NCBI RefSeq assembly: GCF_001293565.1
Contig: NZ_JXMU01000001.1
Location: 124,001-188,000 of the forward strand
DNA length: 64,000 bases
From: Ahrensia marina
GTDB taxonomy: Bacteria; Pseudomonadota; Alphaproteobacteria; Rhizobiales; Rhizobiaceae
Direction of reading: 5' to 3'
The notes below the pieces were generated by a model, which made no database searches, had not been told where the DNA came from, and worked only from the letters and a program-made list of their open reading frames with translations. The translations under genes were made by a program, and so were the position numbers. Below are positions 25,194-35,775 of the stretch, in pieces (the first letter of the stretch is position 1; each line of letters opens with the position of its first letter).

Positions 25194-27614
25194 TTAATCG
25201 TCCAAATTAGGCGTTTTGCCCGTCTTTATCACCGCCGGCGCTTTCTGCTCACCGTTCTTTAAAACCTGACTGACATTTCCATCGATGACACGTAAGTTTA
25301 CATCGCGTTGCGGGAACGGAATTTCAATCCCCCGCTCTTTAAAGCGCTGATGGATAGCAATCCGCAACTCCGTCATGACACCGATAGAAAAGCCAACATC
25401 CGCGATATAGGCGCGTAAATCGAATTCCAGTGCGGAATCGCCGAAATTGTGAAAATCAACAAAAGGTTCCGGGTTCGCCAGTACACGCGGGTGGTCATTG
25501 GCTATTTCAATTAAAAGGTCATGTACCGCTTGCGCATCGCTATCATAGGAAACGCCGACACCAACGCTCACACGGCCAAGTGCTGTTTTATGCATCCAGT
25601 TGATAACAGCAGAGTTGATCATTTCCGAGTTCGGTAAAACCAGCGTCTTTTTATCGAAGGTCTCGATTTCGGTTGCCCGAACTTTCACGTTTTTCACAAC
25701 GCCGGTAAAACCGCCAGCCTCAACAATATCCCCTGCTTTGAACGGGCGTTCTGCAAGCAAAATGAGGCCCGAAACAAAATTGCTGACGATATTCTGTAAA
25801 CCGAAACCAATACCGAGTGACAACGCACCCGCGATCAATGCCAGCTGGCTTAACTCAATGCCGGCAGCCATAACGCCGAACAGGCCGGCAATAGCAACCC
25901 CGACATAACCCACAGCTGTCACAATTGAGCTTCGTGCACCGGCATCCATGCGGCTTCGCGATAGGATTTTGCCGTCAAGCCACGACTTGAAATAGCGCGT
26001 TAAAAACAACCCTACCGAAAACAGTAAGACACCGATCAATATGCTGCTGATCGATAAGGATATCGAACCAACCTGAATCTCTGTGAAAAGCCCGACAACG
26101 AATTGCTCGATATCCAGCCACTGAAAGCCCCACAGAAGTGCAAGAAGCGGCAAACCGGTCGCCAAAACCAAAGCTGTCACGGCAAACCCGAAGACTAACC
26201 CCAACTGGTCAATGCCTGCTTCGGTAAAGTGAGAACTGCTCAAAAACCTCTTGCCGAGTGCAGTTTCTACGAACGCACTTTCTTCTGAAATCGCGCGCGC
26301 AGTGCGAAGGCCGAGATACATGGTAGCAACAACCGCACCCGTAACGACGATCTGCTGTGCGGCAAAACGGGCAAAACCGATATATCCGACAAGAGCAGAC
26401 ACAATAAGCCACGCACCAACCAGACAAAGCGACAGTTTTATGGTGCGTGGCCAAGGCGCTTTGACGGTCGTTCCCTCATCGACTTGTTGGTCAAATGGCT
26501 TAAGGAATGCGATTGAAATCAACAGCAGGCCAACGGCAATAGATGTAAACAGGCTTTTTACAATCGTCACGGGTACTGATGTACCAATGATAGAATTGAT
26601 TTGGGTGACAAGTACATCGGCTGTCGAAACTAAAACCATAAGCACGACAAAGCTTTTCAACGGACCTGCTGCATGATCGGCTATATCAATGAGGCGCCAC
26701 TGTTTTAATTTCGGCGCAAAAATAGCTTCCGTCAGCCGCCAAACCAAAATGATAATAGCGGCGCAAACAAAAATTGTGCCTAAAATCAACCCAATATCGT
26801 CACGCAGGACGCCCAGCAAACTCATGACAAGGAAAGTCAAGAGTAGAAACAGCCACGCGAGGGCGGTTGGTAAAATTGTGTACCAGGACGCTGTCGTAAG
26901 GCGCGTAAGATAAGAAGGGTCAGGCACCGCAGGATCACGGTAAACCCATCCGGAGAATATTTTTCTTGATCCCAGCAGGGCTACAAGCGTGAGCGCCAGG
27001 ACGCCGCCAATTCCTAAAAGGGCATTCCTGAATTTAAAGCGCCAGGTAAAGTTCCACCATGAATTAACGCGATTGCTAAGCGAATTAACACGGTCCTCAA
27101 CATCTTTGAAAAGATCAGAACTAAAAGCTTCGATAATGTTATAGCGCCGTGACAGCGCATCCGTGAACAATTGTCGGCGTGCTTCGGAAATTTCATCGGT
27201 TAACTGGTTTGCCCGAATGGACTGCTCTTCCAGCATGCCCAAAAGCTGGTTTATTCGGCCACGTTCTTCGACAAGTTGTTGCCGCTCGTCCTCGATACTC
27301 TTTGGTTCGCGTCCCTCACCTTCAGCCGGCGCAGGACCAAGCTGATCAAGCCGCAATTTAACCTGAGGCAAACGCGGAGACAGCTCAACGCCACGCTCGA
27401 TCAGCTGTTTCTCAAGCGCGTCAATCTCGACACTAAGCTCCACCAAGCGCTGATCTGAGTCACGTGCAGCCTCAACCTCTTTGGCAAACTGTTCAATTTT
27501 TTGGGTGATTGCCTCGACCGCTTGAACTTGCTCTTCTCCCACCTCTTGGGCGGTCGCAATTGTTGCCAGAAAAACAAGTAAAACTGCTGAAATTAGGTGT
27601 CGAAAAAGATGCAT
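25194..27614 (-). CDS. Large MscS-family mechanosensitive channel (DUF3772 type)
   Basis: An 806-residue inner-membrane channel. A signal-like N-terminus ends near ATAQE; residues 20-190 are a periplasmic coiled-coil domain (DUF3772); about ten helices follow; and the C-terminal third is the MscS core with the Gly/Ala-rich pore helix LIAGALSLGIGFGLQNIVSN and the beta domain GDIVEAGGFTGVVKNV. This size matches MscK/YbiO-like channels that release solutes on osmotic downshock. ATG 27614 is favoured over the upstream in-frame start because GGAGC precedes it. It stands alone. Confidence 0.87.
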   Translation of the reverse strand: MHLFRHLISAVLLVFLATIATAQEVGEEQVQAVEAITQKIEQFAKEVEAARDSDQRLVELSVEIDALEKQLIERGVELSPRLPQVKLRLDQLGPAPAEGEGREPKSIEDERQQLVEERGRINQLLGMLEEQSIRANQLTDEISEARRQLFTDALSRRYNIIEAFSSDLFKDVEDRVNSLSNRVNSWWNFTWRFKFRNALLGIGGVLALTLVALLGSRKIFSGWVYRDPAVPDPSYLTRLTTASWYTILPTALAWLFLLLTFLVMSLLGVLRDDIGLILGTIFVCAAIIILVWRLTEAIFAPKLKQWRLIDIADHAAGPLKSFVVLMVLVSTADVLVTQINSIIGTSVPVTIVKSLFTSIAVGLLLISIAFLKPFDQQVDEGTTVKAPWPRTIKLSLCLVGAWLIVSALVGYIGFARFAAQQIVVTGAVVATMYLGLRTARAISEESAFVETALGKRFLSSSHFTEAGIDQLGLVFGFAVTALVLATGLPLLALLWGFQWLDIEQFVVGLFTEIQVGSISLSISSILIGVLLFSVGLFLTRYFKSWLDGKILSRSRMDAGARSSIVTAVGYVGVAIAGLFGVMAAGIELSQLALIAGALSLGIGFGLQNIVSNFVSGLILLAERPFKAGDIVEAGGFTGVVKNVKVRATEIETFDKKTLVLPNSEMINSAVINWMHKTALGRVSVGVGVSYDSDAQAVHDLLIEIANDHPRVLANPEPFVDFHNFGDSALEFDLRAYIADVGFSIGVMTELRIAIHQRFKERGIEIPFPQRDVNLRVIDGNVSQVLKNGEQKAPAVIKTGKTPNLDD

Positions 27615-27708
27615 GAATGCTCCAAAGCACAACTCTCACGGCGCATAGATTAGCCGAAACATATGGCAAGTCTGTGCGATGGAAGCATACTTAACACAAT
27701 AATTGACC

Positions 27709-29004
27709 TTATTTTGTTTTGTTGCCCGCGATATAGGTCGCTTCCACAGCCCGATCATCGCCCATCGTTTGCAAAACAAAAAGCTCTTCGGACAGGTTTT
27801 CAATTCTTTCAGCGCGCAGCGCCATTGCCGGGGTTGCATTGACATTGAGCACAATAAAATCAGCCTCGGTTCCAACGTCCAGCGTGCCGATTTTATCCGC
27901 ATGGTTGATGGCCCGCGCATTACCCAATGTCGCTTGATAGAACGAGCGCAGCGGATGATAGCGGTAGCCTAGGCAATTTTGAATTTTATACCCTTCATCG
28001 AGCGTGCGCAGCATGGACCAAGACGTTCCCCCGCCAATATCTGTCGCGATAGCGTGCCGCATACCGGCCGCACTTAAACGTGCGTGGTCATAAGAACCGC
28101 TTCCGAGAAACAAATTCGATGTCGGACAGAACACCGCCACCGCGCCTGTCTCGGCTAGCCGCGCCGCTTCACGCTCACTGACATGGATTGTATGGCCAAA
28201 CAGCGCTTTATCAGTCAGCAGCCCGTATGTGTCATAAACATCGGTGTAATCTTTACATTTCGGGTAGAGCGCCATCACCGTAGAGATTTCATCATGATTT
28301 TCTGACAAATGCGTTTGCATCAAAGCGTTCGGATACTCACGCACCAAAGTGCCTGAAGCTTCCATCTGCGCTTCGGTAGAAGTCAAAGCAAAACGCGGCG
28401 TAATCGCCACTTCGCAGCGCTCCTTGCCTGTCCAGTATTCAAGCAGCGCCTTAGTATCGTCATAGCCTGATTGCGCTGTATCAAGCAGCGCTTCAGGCGC
28501 GTTGCGGTCCATCATCACCTTACCGGCGATCATCCGCATATCACGCTTTTCCGCTTCCACTAGAAGCGCATCGCATGATGTTTTATGCACCGAGCCGAAG
28601 GCCACTGCAGTTGTCGTACCATGCGCTGCAAGCTGGTCTAAAAATCTTGAAGCCATTGCTTCGGCAAGCGCTACATCACTATATCGCTGCTCTTCAACAA
28701 ATGTGTATGTGTTGAGCCATTCAAGCAGAGAACCTGCATAAGAGCCGACGACTTGAAGTTGAGGAAAGTGTATATGGCAGTCAATAAAGCCTGGAACGAT
28801 CAAATGAGGTCTGTGATCGGTAAAATCTTCGTTTGAAAATTTCTCGGGAAGATCATTCCAAGCCCCTGTCCAGATTATTTTTCCGGCCTCGCAAACGAGC
28901 GCGCCATCCTCGATATATTCATACTTATCAAGCTCATCCGGCCCCATCGGCTCATCGGAAAAGGATAACAATCTTCCGCGAATAATCTGGTGCGCTGCAC
29001 TCAT
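27709..29004 (-). CDS. guaD: Guanine deaminase
   Basis: A 431-residue zinc amidohydrolase that converts guanine to xanthine and ammonia in purine breakdown. The metal site is visible in PGFIDCHIHFPQ (HxH), MQTHLSENHDE, and GHTIHVSERE, with ATDIGGG carrying the late aspartate. The Gln in HFPQ is typical of guanine deaminase. Its start overlaps the PhzF gene by four bases, so the nudix, PhzF and guanine deaminase genes are translated as one unit; how the three are related is unclear. Confidence 0.9.
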   Translation of the reverse strand: MSAAHQIIRGRLLSFSDEPMGPDELDKYEYIEDGALVCEAGKIIWTGAWNDLPEKFSNEDFTDHRPHLIVPGFIDCHIHFPQLQVVGSYAGSLLEWLNTYTFVEEQRYSDVALAEAMASRFLDQLAAHGTTTAVAFGSVHKTSCDALLVEAEKRDMRMIAGKVMMDRNAPEALLDTAQSGYDDTKALLEYWTGKERCEVAITPRFALTSTEAQMEASGTLVREYPNALMQTHLSENHDEISTVMALYPKCKDYTDVYDTYGLLTDKALFGHTIHVSEREAARLAETGAVAVFCPTSNLFLGSGSYDHARLSAAGMRHAIATDIGGGTSWSMLRTLDEGYKIQNCLGYRYHPLRSFYQATLGNARAINHADKIGTLDVGTEADFIVLNVNATPAMALRAERIENLSEELFVLQTMGDDRAVEATYIAGNKTK

Positions 29005-29921
29005 ACCAACAATGTACCTTCTGCGATTTTTATTGCATGTCCGCCAATTCGCGCCGAATTCATAACCCCGTTATGACAATCGACCTCAAGTCGGATAAAG
29101 GACGGACGACCCATTTCAATTCCTTGCTCGATTAGATAATCGTGCGCGCCATCTCCCGGTCCGTCAAAATAAAACAGCGCACCGGCAAGCGCTGCGGCTG
29201 CCGAGCCCGTTGCCGGATCTTCCGGAATACCGTGATGCGGCGCAAACAGACGTGTATGCAAAGAGGCATCATGATTGATCGTTTCGCGGCAATAGACATA
29301 GGGACATAGCACTTGAAGCGGTCTAAGCGCGGGGAAATAAGAAAGCCAGCGCGTCTCATCAAAGACCAGCCGCTCCATCACGCTTAAGTTTTTTACCGGC
29401 ACGCACAGATATGGCACACCAGCATTGAACTGGCTGATAAGATGATTTTCAAACCCGATATCATTTTCGCTGATACTGAGTGCTGCCGCCACCATTTCTT
29501 TTTCAAGTGCCGGTACCTCGCGGGCGGGCAGCTGAGGCAAGTCAAACTCACCATAGCCGACATCTTTTTTGGAATAGGCACTGCGTATAACGCCAACATT
29601 TTCTTCAAGCATCAAAATGCGCGAGACATCGGTGTTTTGCGCCTCACAAATGGCAACAGTCGCCCCCACAGTCGGGTGACCGGCAAATGGCAGCTCACCG
29701 CGCGGCATAAAGATTTTAAGCTTGGCGGTATGCGCTTTGTTTTCCGCCTTACCGATGAACACCGTTTCAGACAGATTGAATTCGGCAGCGATGGCCTGCA
29801 TTGCGCTTTGGCTTAGTCCCTCACTGTCAAAAACAACAGCCAAAGGATTGCCGCTCAACACCTCATGCGTGAACACATCATAAATGGCATAATGGCGTTT
29901 GATGGCGTTATTTCTTGTCAT
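29001..29921 (-). CDS. PhzF family isomerase-like protein
   Basis: A 306-residue protein of the PhzF/diaminopimelate-epimerase fold. The N-terminal lobe has FTHEVLSGNPLAVV and NLSETVFI, whose Glu matches the PhzF catalytic acid, and the C-terminal lobe ends its core with PEDPATGSAAAALAG, the conserved glycine-rich turn. Most bacterial members have no known substrate and are not in phenazine synthesis; no other phenazine gene is here. It overlaps both neighbours by four bases. Confidence 0.88.
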   Translation of the reverse strand: MTRNNAIKRHYAIYDVFTHEVLSGNPLAVVFDSEGLSQSAMQAIAAEFNLSETVFIGKAENKAHTAKLKIFMPRGELPFAGHPTVGATVAICEAQNTDVSRILMLEENVGVIRSAYSKKDVGYGEFDLPQLPAREVPALEKEMVAAALSISENDIGFENHLISQFNAGVPYLCVPVKNLSVMERLVFDETRWLSYFPALRPLQVLCPYVYCRETINHDASLHTRLFAPHHGIPEDPATGSAAAALAGALFYFDGPGDGAHDYLIEQGIEMGRPSFIRLEVDCHNGVMNSARIGGHAIKIAEGTLLV

Positions 29922-30613
29922 AATACTTCATGTCCAAAATGATAGGCACATAACTCCACAGCATAGCGCGGCATTACATCCGGAATGTGCCTTGTCGTTT
30001 CAATCTGCACAAGGCCGCATATTTCATCATCACCGCCGTTCTTTTGATGCCGCTGCCAGATTTTCTCAACCTCATCAAACCCATAGGGAATATTGGTTTT
30101 CCGCGTAATGAAAATCGAGTTGTCTTGTTCTACCGCTAAAAGCGGTCCTTCAAACCATCTATCATCGACTGAAATTCCGGTTTCCTCGCTCATTTCCCGT
30201 TTCATGGAACCGATTGGATCAAGCTGGTTTTCGATTACGTCATCCTGATCAAAGGAACCGGCGGGAAAATAAACTCGTCCGGCATTTGCCGTATGTTGCG
30301 ACATACGAACAGCCAGCAACGAACCATCATTAAGCGCCGGAAATGTTGTCGCCGTCATATGTCGTGTCGCGCCATCGCTACCGTTCTCGCGCCAATAAAG
30401 AAATGTCGCAAAATCGGTCCGGTGTGCCTGTGCATACAAACAGCCGTTCTCAATGCGCACATCAGAAAACATATAGAAAGTGCCGTTCCATAAGCGGGGA
30501 TTGAGCGCATATGCCTGCTCCCAAAAAACATCAATGAGCGATTTATGTGCCTCTTCATAGGGAAGCGGCTCGCGCGAGACAGTCAGCTTGCAGTCGGTAA
30601 TCAGATGGATCAT
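29918..30613 (-). CDS. NUDIX hydrolase
   Basis: A 231-residue protein with an atypical nudix box: the glycine at FPAGSF is followed, after a spacing longer than usual, by REMSEETGIS, which keeps the REUXEEXGU metal-binding core. The N-terminal 90 residues form an extra domain of mixed sheet. The substrate is unknown; nucleotide-sugar or coenzyme diphosphates are typical. It is first in the operon with PhzF and guanine deaminase. Confidence 0.8.
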   Translation of the reverse strand: MIHLITDCKLTVSREPLPYEEAHKSLIDVFWEQAYALNPRLWNGTFYMFSDVRIENGCLYAQAHRTDFATFLYWRENGSDGATRHMTATTFPALNDGSLLAVRMSQHTANAGRVYFPAGSFDQDDVIENQLDPIGSMKREMSEETGISVDDRWFEGPLLAVEQDNSIFITRKTNIPYGFDEVEKIWQRHQKNGGDDEICGLVQIETTRHIPDVMPRYAVELCAYHFGHEVL

Positions 30614-30670
30614 GCGTCGCGTTTAACATGAACCCCGATCATGGAAAGCGATAATTCATACCCGCAGCCA

Positions 30671-30703
30671 ACAAAAAAGCCGCGATGCTATGATCGCGGC
30701 TTT
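30671..30703 (-). terminator. Rho-independent terminator of ilvC
   Basis: An 11-bp perfect stem (AAAGCCGCGAT/ATCGCGGCTTT) with the loop CATAGC, read on the minus strand, ends in TTTTTT. It begins 23 bases after the ilvC stop. Confidence 0.92.
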
Positions 30704-30726
30704 CAGGTTTAAATCCGGGAGGATTT

Positions 30727-31758
<1,032 letters not shown>

Positions 31759-31780
31759 TTAGTAAGTTATTGTTTGAATA

Positions 31781-32434
31781 TTAGTTCATCTGGTCTTTTG
31801 AATATAACAGATGGAATCGGTCGATTGCCTGCTCGACATGTTCTTTGCGGGCCAGCTCATCGCGCAAGGCCGGAACGCTTTCACCCAGCAGCATACGCAC
31901 ATGAAAATCACCGACAACGAGGCTGTAAAGTGTATCAAATGCAGCGGCGCGGTCATTAAAGCGCAATACCCCTGCCAGTTGCCCTGATTGCAAAAGCACC
32001 AATGCGCGTTCCCGCACTGTTTTGCGTCCGCGTTCGATCAAAAGATTACCGAGCACCGAGCCTTCGCGGCTGCCCTGCCCGATAGCCAGACGGTTAAGTG
32101 CCAGCGATGTCTCGCCTGACAGAACAGTCAGAAGGTCATTGGCAAAAACTTCAAGCTCGGCACGAAAAGCCTCCGGCGACTGCGATGGGCCGCCAAGACG
32201 CGCGGACACGCGAACCTTCGAAGCCTGATACGTTATCATGGCGGCGAGAATGCCGTCACGGTCACCAAACCATTTGTAAAGGCTCTCTTTGGAACAGTTG
32301 GCAGCACGGGCAATTCCGGCGGTCGTAATTGCCTTTTCGCCGCCCTCAACCAACAGTCCAAGTGCAGCTTCCAGCACCGCACCCTGCCGGTCTGTGAAGT
32401 CAGTTTCAATATATGGATCAGCATGTGTGTTCAT
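31781..32434 (-). CDS. TetR/AcrR family transcriptional repressor
   Basis: A 217-residue one-component repressor. Residues 12-60 hold the helix-turn-helix (GEKAITTAGIARAANCSKES, LYKWFGDRDGIL); the rest is the helical ligand domain. ATG 32434 is used rather than TTG 32440; neither has a ribosome site, so the message could be leaderless. The palindrome at 32450-32463, 16-29 bp upstream, is a likely autoregulatory site. The ligand is not known, and whether it also governs ilvC is open. Confidence 0.85.
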   Translation of the reverse strand: MNTHADPYIETDFTDRQGAVLEAALGLLVEGGEKAITTAGIARAANCSKESLYKWFGDRDGILAAMITYQASKVRVSARLGGPSQSPEAFRAELEVFANDLLTVLSGETSLALNRLAIGQGSREGSVLGNLLIERGRKTVRERALVLLQSGQLAGVLRFNDRAAAFDTLYSLVVGDFHVRMLLGESVPALRDELARKEHVEQAIDRFHLLYSKDQMN

Positions 32435-32444
32435 GAGCAACTTA

Positions 32445-32464
32445 GTACCGTACCGTTCGGTACC
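32445..32464. promoter_or_regulatory. TetR-type operator
   Basis: GTACCG-TT-CGGTAC at 32450-32463 is a 14-bp inverted repeat, the typical shape of a TetR-family site. An extra direct half-site GTACCG overlaps it at 32445-32450. It sits directly before the TetR gene, where it would cover a promoter. Confidence 0.78.
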
Positions 32465-32519
32465 ATGTCAAGCGGGAAAATTGCAGTCAGTCAATTATTT
32501 TGTGATTTCATAAGCGAGT

Positions 32520-33266
32520 TTAGTGGCCGCAGGCGGCAAGGAACCGTTTTACTGCAACCTTATAGCCATGCTCAAGTGCATCAGCTGTCAGACCATGCCC
32601 GATAGATACTTCCGCCAGATGGGGAACGCGCTCAACAAGCGCCGGTAAATTGGCGACGGTCAGATCATGACCGGCATTAACGCCAAGCCCTGCACTCTTG
32701 GCAAAATCTGCCGTTGTGCCCAGCATATTCACCTGATGGGCGGCTTCTTTATTATCGTCAAAACATGCACCATAGGGGCCAGTATATAGCTCCACCCTGT
32801 CAGCACCAGTTTCTTTGGCGCGGGCAATCATGTCCTCACCGGCATCGGGATCACAGAACAATGAGACGCGGAATCCGCGATCTTTCAGGCGCCAGACACG
32901 GTCATAAAGATAGTTGCCTTTGCCGGTGAAATCCCACCCATGATCGGACGTGGCCTGTGACGGATCATCCGGCACAAGCGTTACTTGTTCCGGTTCATGT
33001 TTTATAACCAGTTCAAGAAATTCGTCAGTCGGATATCCCTCAATGTTAAATTCTGCATCGGGAAACTCGTCGTCAATCAAAGCGCGCAGCGGCGCAAGAT
33101 CAGAAAACCGGATGTGACGTTGATCGGGACGCGGATGGACAGTGATGCCATGGGCACCGGCTTCCAGCGCCTGCCGTGACAGATCCACGAGATTCGGCCA
33201 AGGCAAATCGCGGCGGTTGCGCAACATGGCAACGGCATTCACATTGACCGACAGCTTAACGGGCAT
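32520..33266 (-). CDS. pdxJ: Pyridoxine 5'-phosphate synthase
   Basis: A 248-residue TIM-barrel enzyme that condenses 1-deoxyxylulose 5-phosphate with 3-amino-1-phosphohydroxyacetone to form vitamin B6. Family landmarks are [15 protein letters not shown] at the start, [39 protein letters not shown] and [14 protein letters not shown] 33266 follows GGAG with eight bases of spacing; GTG 33275 in frame is a weaker alternative. It lies between the TetR gene and the desaturase gene on the same strand. The 203 bp between it and the desaturase hold nothing I can support. Confidence 0.95.
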   Translation of the reverse strand: MPVKLSVNVNAVAMLRNRRDLPWPNLVDLSRQALEAGAHGITVHPRPDQRHIRFSDLAPLRALIDDEFPDAEFNIEGYPTDEFLELVIKHEPEQVTLVPDDPSQATSDHGWDFTGKGNYLYDRVWRLKDRGFRVSLFCDPDAGEDMIARAKETGADRVELYTGPYGACFDDNKEAAHQVNMLGTTADFAKSAGLGVNAGHDLTVANLPALVERVPHLAEVSIGHGLTADALEHGYKVAVKRFLAACGH

Positions 33267-33469
33267 CACAGGCACTCCACTTCATTGGCCAAAGCATATG
33301 AGAGCGCCCCTGCAGCTTCCACCAAATAATTGTCACTGTATCATTTTACGCTGTCGATCTAACTGTCGTACAGGTAGAAGCATAAAACCAGCGCAAGCGT
33401 CCATCCCGACCACAATGATGAGACTGAACGATCGGCATCGGACCAGAATAAGCAATACCTAAAGCTGAC

Positions 33470-34453
33470 CTATTTGGCAGCATTTCCTGATGAATATAAA
33501 TGCTTGGTTGCAGCAGGCACCATCGACATATTTTGCCGGCCGGCATGTGAAAGAATTTCGCGTATAAGACCGGTTGTGTAGCCATAAGTGATATGGGCCT
33601 TGGCAGCGAATTGCGGATGCTTCATCATCTCTTTGTGCAAAGCGGGCAAATTATAGAACGGCACCCCTGCATAGATATGATGTTCCAAATGATAGGAAAC
33701 ATTGTGCGGACCAAAGAAAGCGCGTTCCCAGAAATGCGGAATCACCGTGCGCGTGCCCTCAAGCTTTTCATCAATATTCTCAATGGCAAAGTGTTCCGCA
33801 ACACTGCGGATATACATGATTCCAAAGAATATGGTCGGGTAAGGGATAAGCCAGTAAATGAGAAACTCATACGCATAGCCTGCAAAAATTATACTGCTCA
33901 AAACAATTACGTAAAACGATATGCGTAGAGCGATATATGTCTTCGAATGGCTCAGTTTACGGTTTAACCGGTTCAATCCGGTCCGCATGTCCTGATAGCC
34001 ATGATAGCCAACGAGATATCCCGCCAGAGAGCTAAGGAACCCGAAGAATTTGCGCGGGAAGATAAATCGGCCCTGGTTGAATTTGACCATATAATCCGGG
34101 TCAAGCTCGGTATTGGCATGCTGATGATGCATCAGATGGTTTTGCCGGTAGGAATTGATTGTCAGCAAGAGCGGCCAAGCGACAAATATATCGCCGATCC
34201 AATCATTGAGAACCTTGTTTCTATGCAAGCGGTAGTGCGCGACTTCATGCACAATTGAGGCCAGTGCGTGCATTCTTCCCGCAATCACAAATGTAGCGAT
34301 AAGCCATGCCCACCATGTACCGACTGCTTGTGACGCTGCAATCGAAAGACCTATGATGACCCAATCAAAAGCAATCACAGCTACCGTTTTCCAAGGCTTT
34401 AACTGCTGAAGTTCCTTCAGCCTTTTCGGCTCAACAAAGCGTTCGCTCGCCAT
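33470..34453 (-). CDS. Membrane fatty acid desaturase
   Basis: A 327-residue di-iron membrane desaturase or hydroxylase. The three histidine boxes are present: HEVAHYRLH, HLMHHQHAN and HNVSYHLEHH. Four hydrophobic segments surround them. ATG 34453 is used because GAGGG lies nine bases before it. The exact substrate (fatty acyl chain, carotenoid or sphingolipid base) cannot be told. It appears monocistronic. Confidence 0.85.
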   Translation of the reverse strand: MASERFVEPKRLKELQQLKPWKTVAVIAFDWVIIGLSIAASQAVGTWWAWLIATFVIAGRMHALASIVHEVAHYRLHRNKVLNDWIGDIFVAWPLLLTINSYRQNHLMHHQHANTELDPDYMVKFNQGRFIFPRKFFGFLSSLAGYLVGYHGYQDMRTGLNRLNRKLSHSKTYIALRISFYVIVLSSIIFAGYAYEFLIYWLIPYPTIFFGIMYIRSVAEHFAIENIDEKLEGTRTVIPHFWERAFFGPHNVSYHLEHHIYAGVPFYNLPALHKEMMKHPQFAAKAHITYGYTTGLIREILSHAGRQNMSMVPAATKHLYSSGNAAK

Positions 34454-34580
34454 AACGTACATCCCTCGCCCGAACATTTGCCGCAATCATTCAACACTGC
34501 AGCGTTCTTTTCAACAATCGTAATGTTAATACTGAACGAGCGAAAGGTATAAAAGCAGAGATGGTTAAATACGCACCGGA

Positions 34581-35711
34581 CTATTTGACAATTGTGATCT
34601 TTTCAGCCGCACGTGTAATGGCGGTGTAAAGCCAGCGCGAACGCATGTCACGAAACGCATAGCTCTCGTCAAACAGCACCACATTGTCCCACTGCGAACC
34701 CTGCGCCTTATGCACCGTCAGCGCATAGCCATAATCAAAATCGTCAAAGCGTTTTTTGAGTTGCCAAGCCACATCTTCGTCCGGATTGTCGAACGCCGAT
34801 TTCAACAATTTGATTTTTGCGGCACCGCGATCATGATCACCGTCATCAGGTGAAACCAGAAGGTTGATGCCGGGCTTGGTCGTTTCCTTGGAGGATGTCA
34901 TCACCTTCCACAGCGATCCGTTCAAAAGCCCTTTATTCGGATCATTGCGAAGACAGACAAGCTTGTCGCCGGCCTGCGGATATTGCGCGGAAAATCCTTT
35001 AAGTTCGCGCAGTCGCTGATTATAGCGCCGCCGCGTTTTATTGATACCTAACAACACCTGATCTGCGGCCAAAACCTCATCGGTATCGACCTGTGACTTG
35101 GAGATGATTTTTGCCGATGGCCCGTAATCACCATACATAATTTCAGTGCCGCTGCGCACATCCATTGCCAGTTTGATAATTGGATTTTCCGCCGCTTGTC
35201 TGTGAATTTCGGTCAGCAAAAAATCGGGTTCCGCATCAGTGAAAAAACCGCCGCCGGAAATGGGCGGCAACTGCCCAGGATCACCCAGAACCAGAACCGG
35301 TGTGCCGAAGCTTAAAAGGTCCCGGCCAAGGTCTTCATCAACCATTGAACATTCATCAACGATAACGAGCTTGGCTTTGGCAATGTCTGATGATCGGTTG
35401 AGTGCAAAGGCCGGTGCCATGCCCATTTTTCCGGTCACAACATCTTCGCGCTCTTCTTCACCGCGCGGACGGTATATCAGCGAATGGATGGTTTTGGCAT
35501 TCGATGCGCCTTTGCCGCGCATCACCTGTGCAGCTTTTCCTGTGAAGGCCGCAAACTGAACATCACCGTCAACGCCTTCGGCAAAATGTCGTGCCAAAGT
35601 TGTTTTGCCGGTACCGGCATAGCCAAACAGCCTGAACAACTGGCTGTCGCCACGTTTGAGCCAGTCGGCAACCGCTTTGAGCGCATCTTCTTGTTGAGGT
35701 GAAAACTGCAT
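34581..35711 (-). CDS. RecD-like ATP-dependent DNA helicase
   Basis: A 376-residue superfamily 1B helicase. Motif I is GYAGTGKTTLARH at residue 28, motif II is IVDECSMVD, motif III is GDPGQLPPI, and the C-terminal UvrD_C_2 part ends in ALTVHKAQGSQWDNV and WLYTAITRAAEKI. It is half the size of RecD/RecD2 and lacks their N-terminal and SH3-bearing regions. The family is common in alphaproteobacteria as a stand-alone protein, and its exact role in DNA metabolism is not settled. Confidence 0.88.
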   Translation of the reverse strand: MQFSPQQEDALKAVADWLKRGDSQLFRLFGYAGTGKTTLARHFAEGVDGDVQFAAFTGKAAQVMRGKGASNAKTIHSLIYRPRGEEEREDVVTGKMGMAPAFALNRSSDIAKAKLVIVDECSMVDEDLGRDLLSFGTPVLVLGDPGQLPPISGGGFFTDAEPDFLLTEIHRQAAENPIIKLAMDVRSGTEIMYGDYGPSAKIISKSQVDTDEVLAADQVLLGINKTRRRYNQRLRELKGFSAQYPQAGDKLVCLRNDPNKGLLNGSLWKVMTSSKETTKPGINLLVSPDDGDHDRGAAKIKLLKSAFDNPDEDVAWQLKKRFDDFDYGYALTVHKAQGSQWDNVVLFDESYAFRDMRSRWLYTAITRAAEKITIVK

Positions 35712-35775
35712 GAAAGACGCTTACGGGATTCGCCGCGCAAGGCAAATATGAAAATGATGCGTCAGGTGGGCTTAA

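Noticed and set aside
29001-29921. Phenazine biosynthesis
   Set aside because: Only a PhzF-fold protein is present; no other phz gene is in the window and most family members are unrelated to phenazines.
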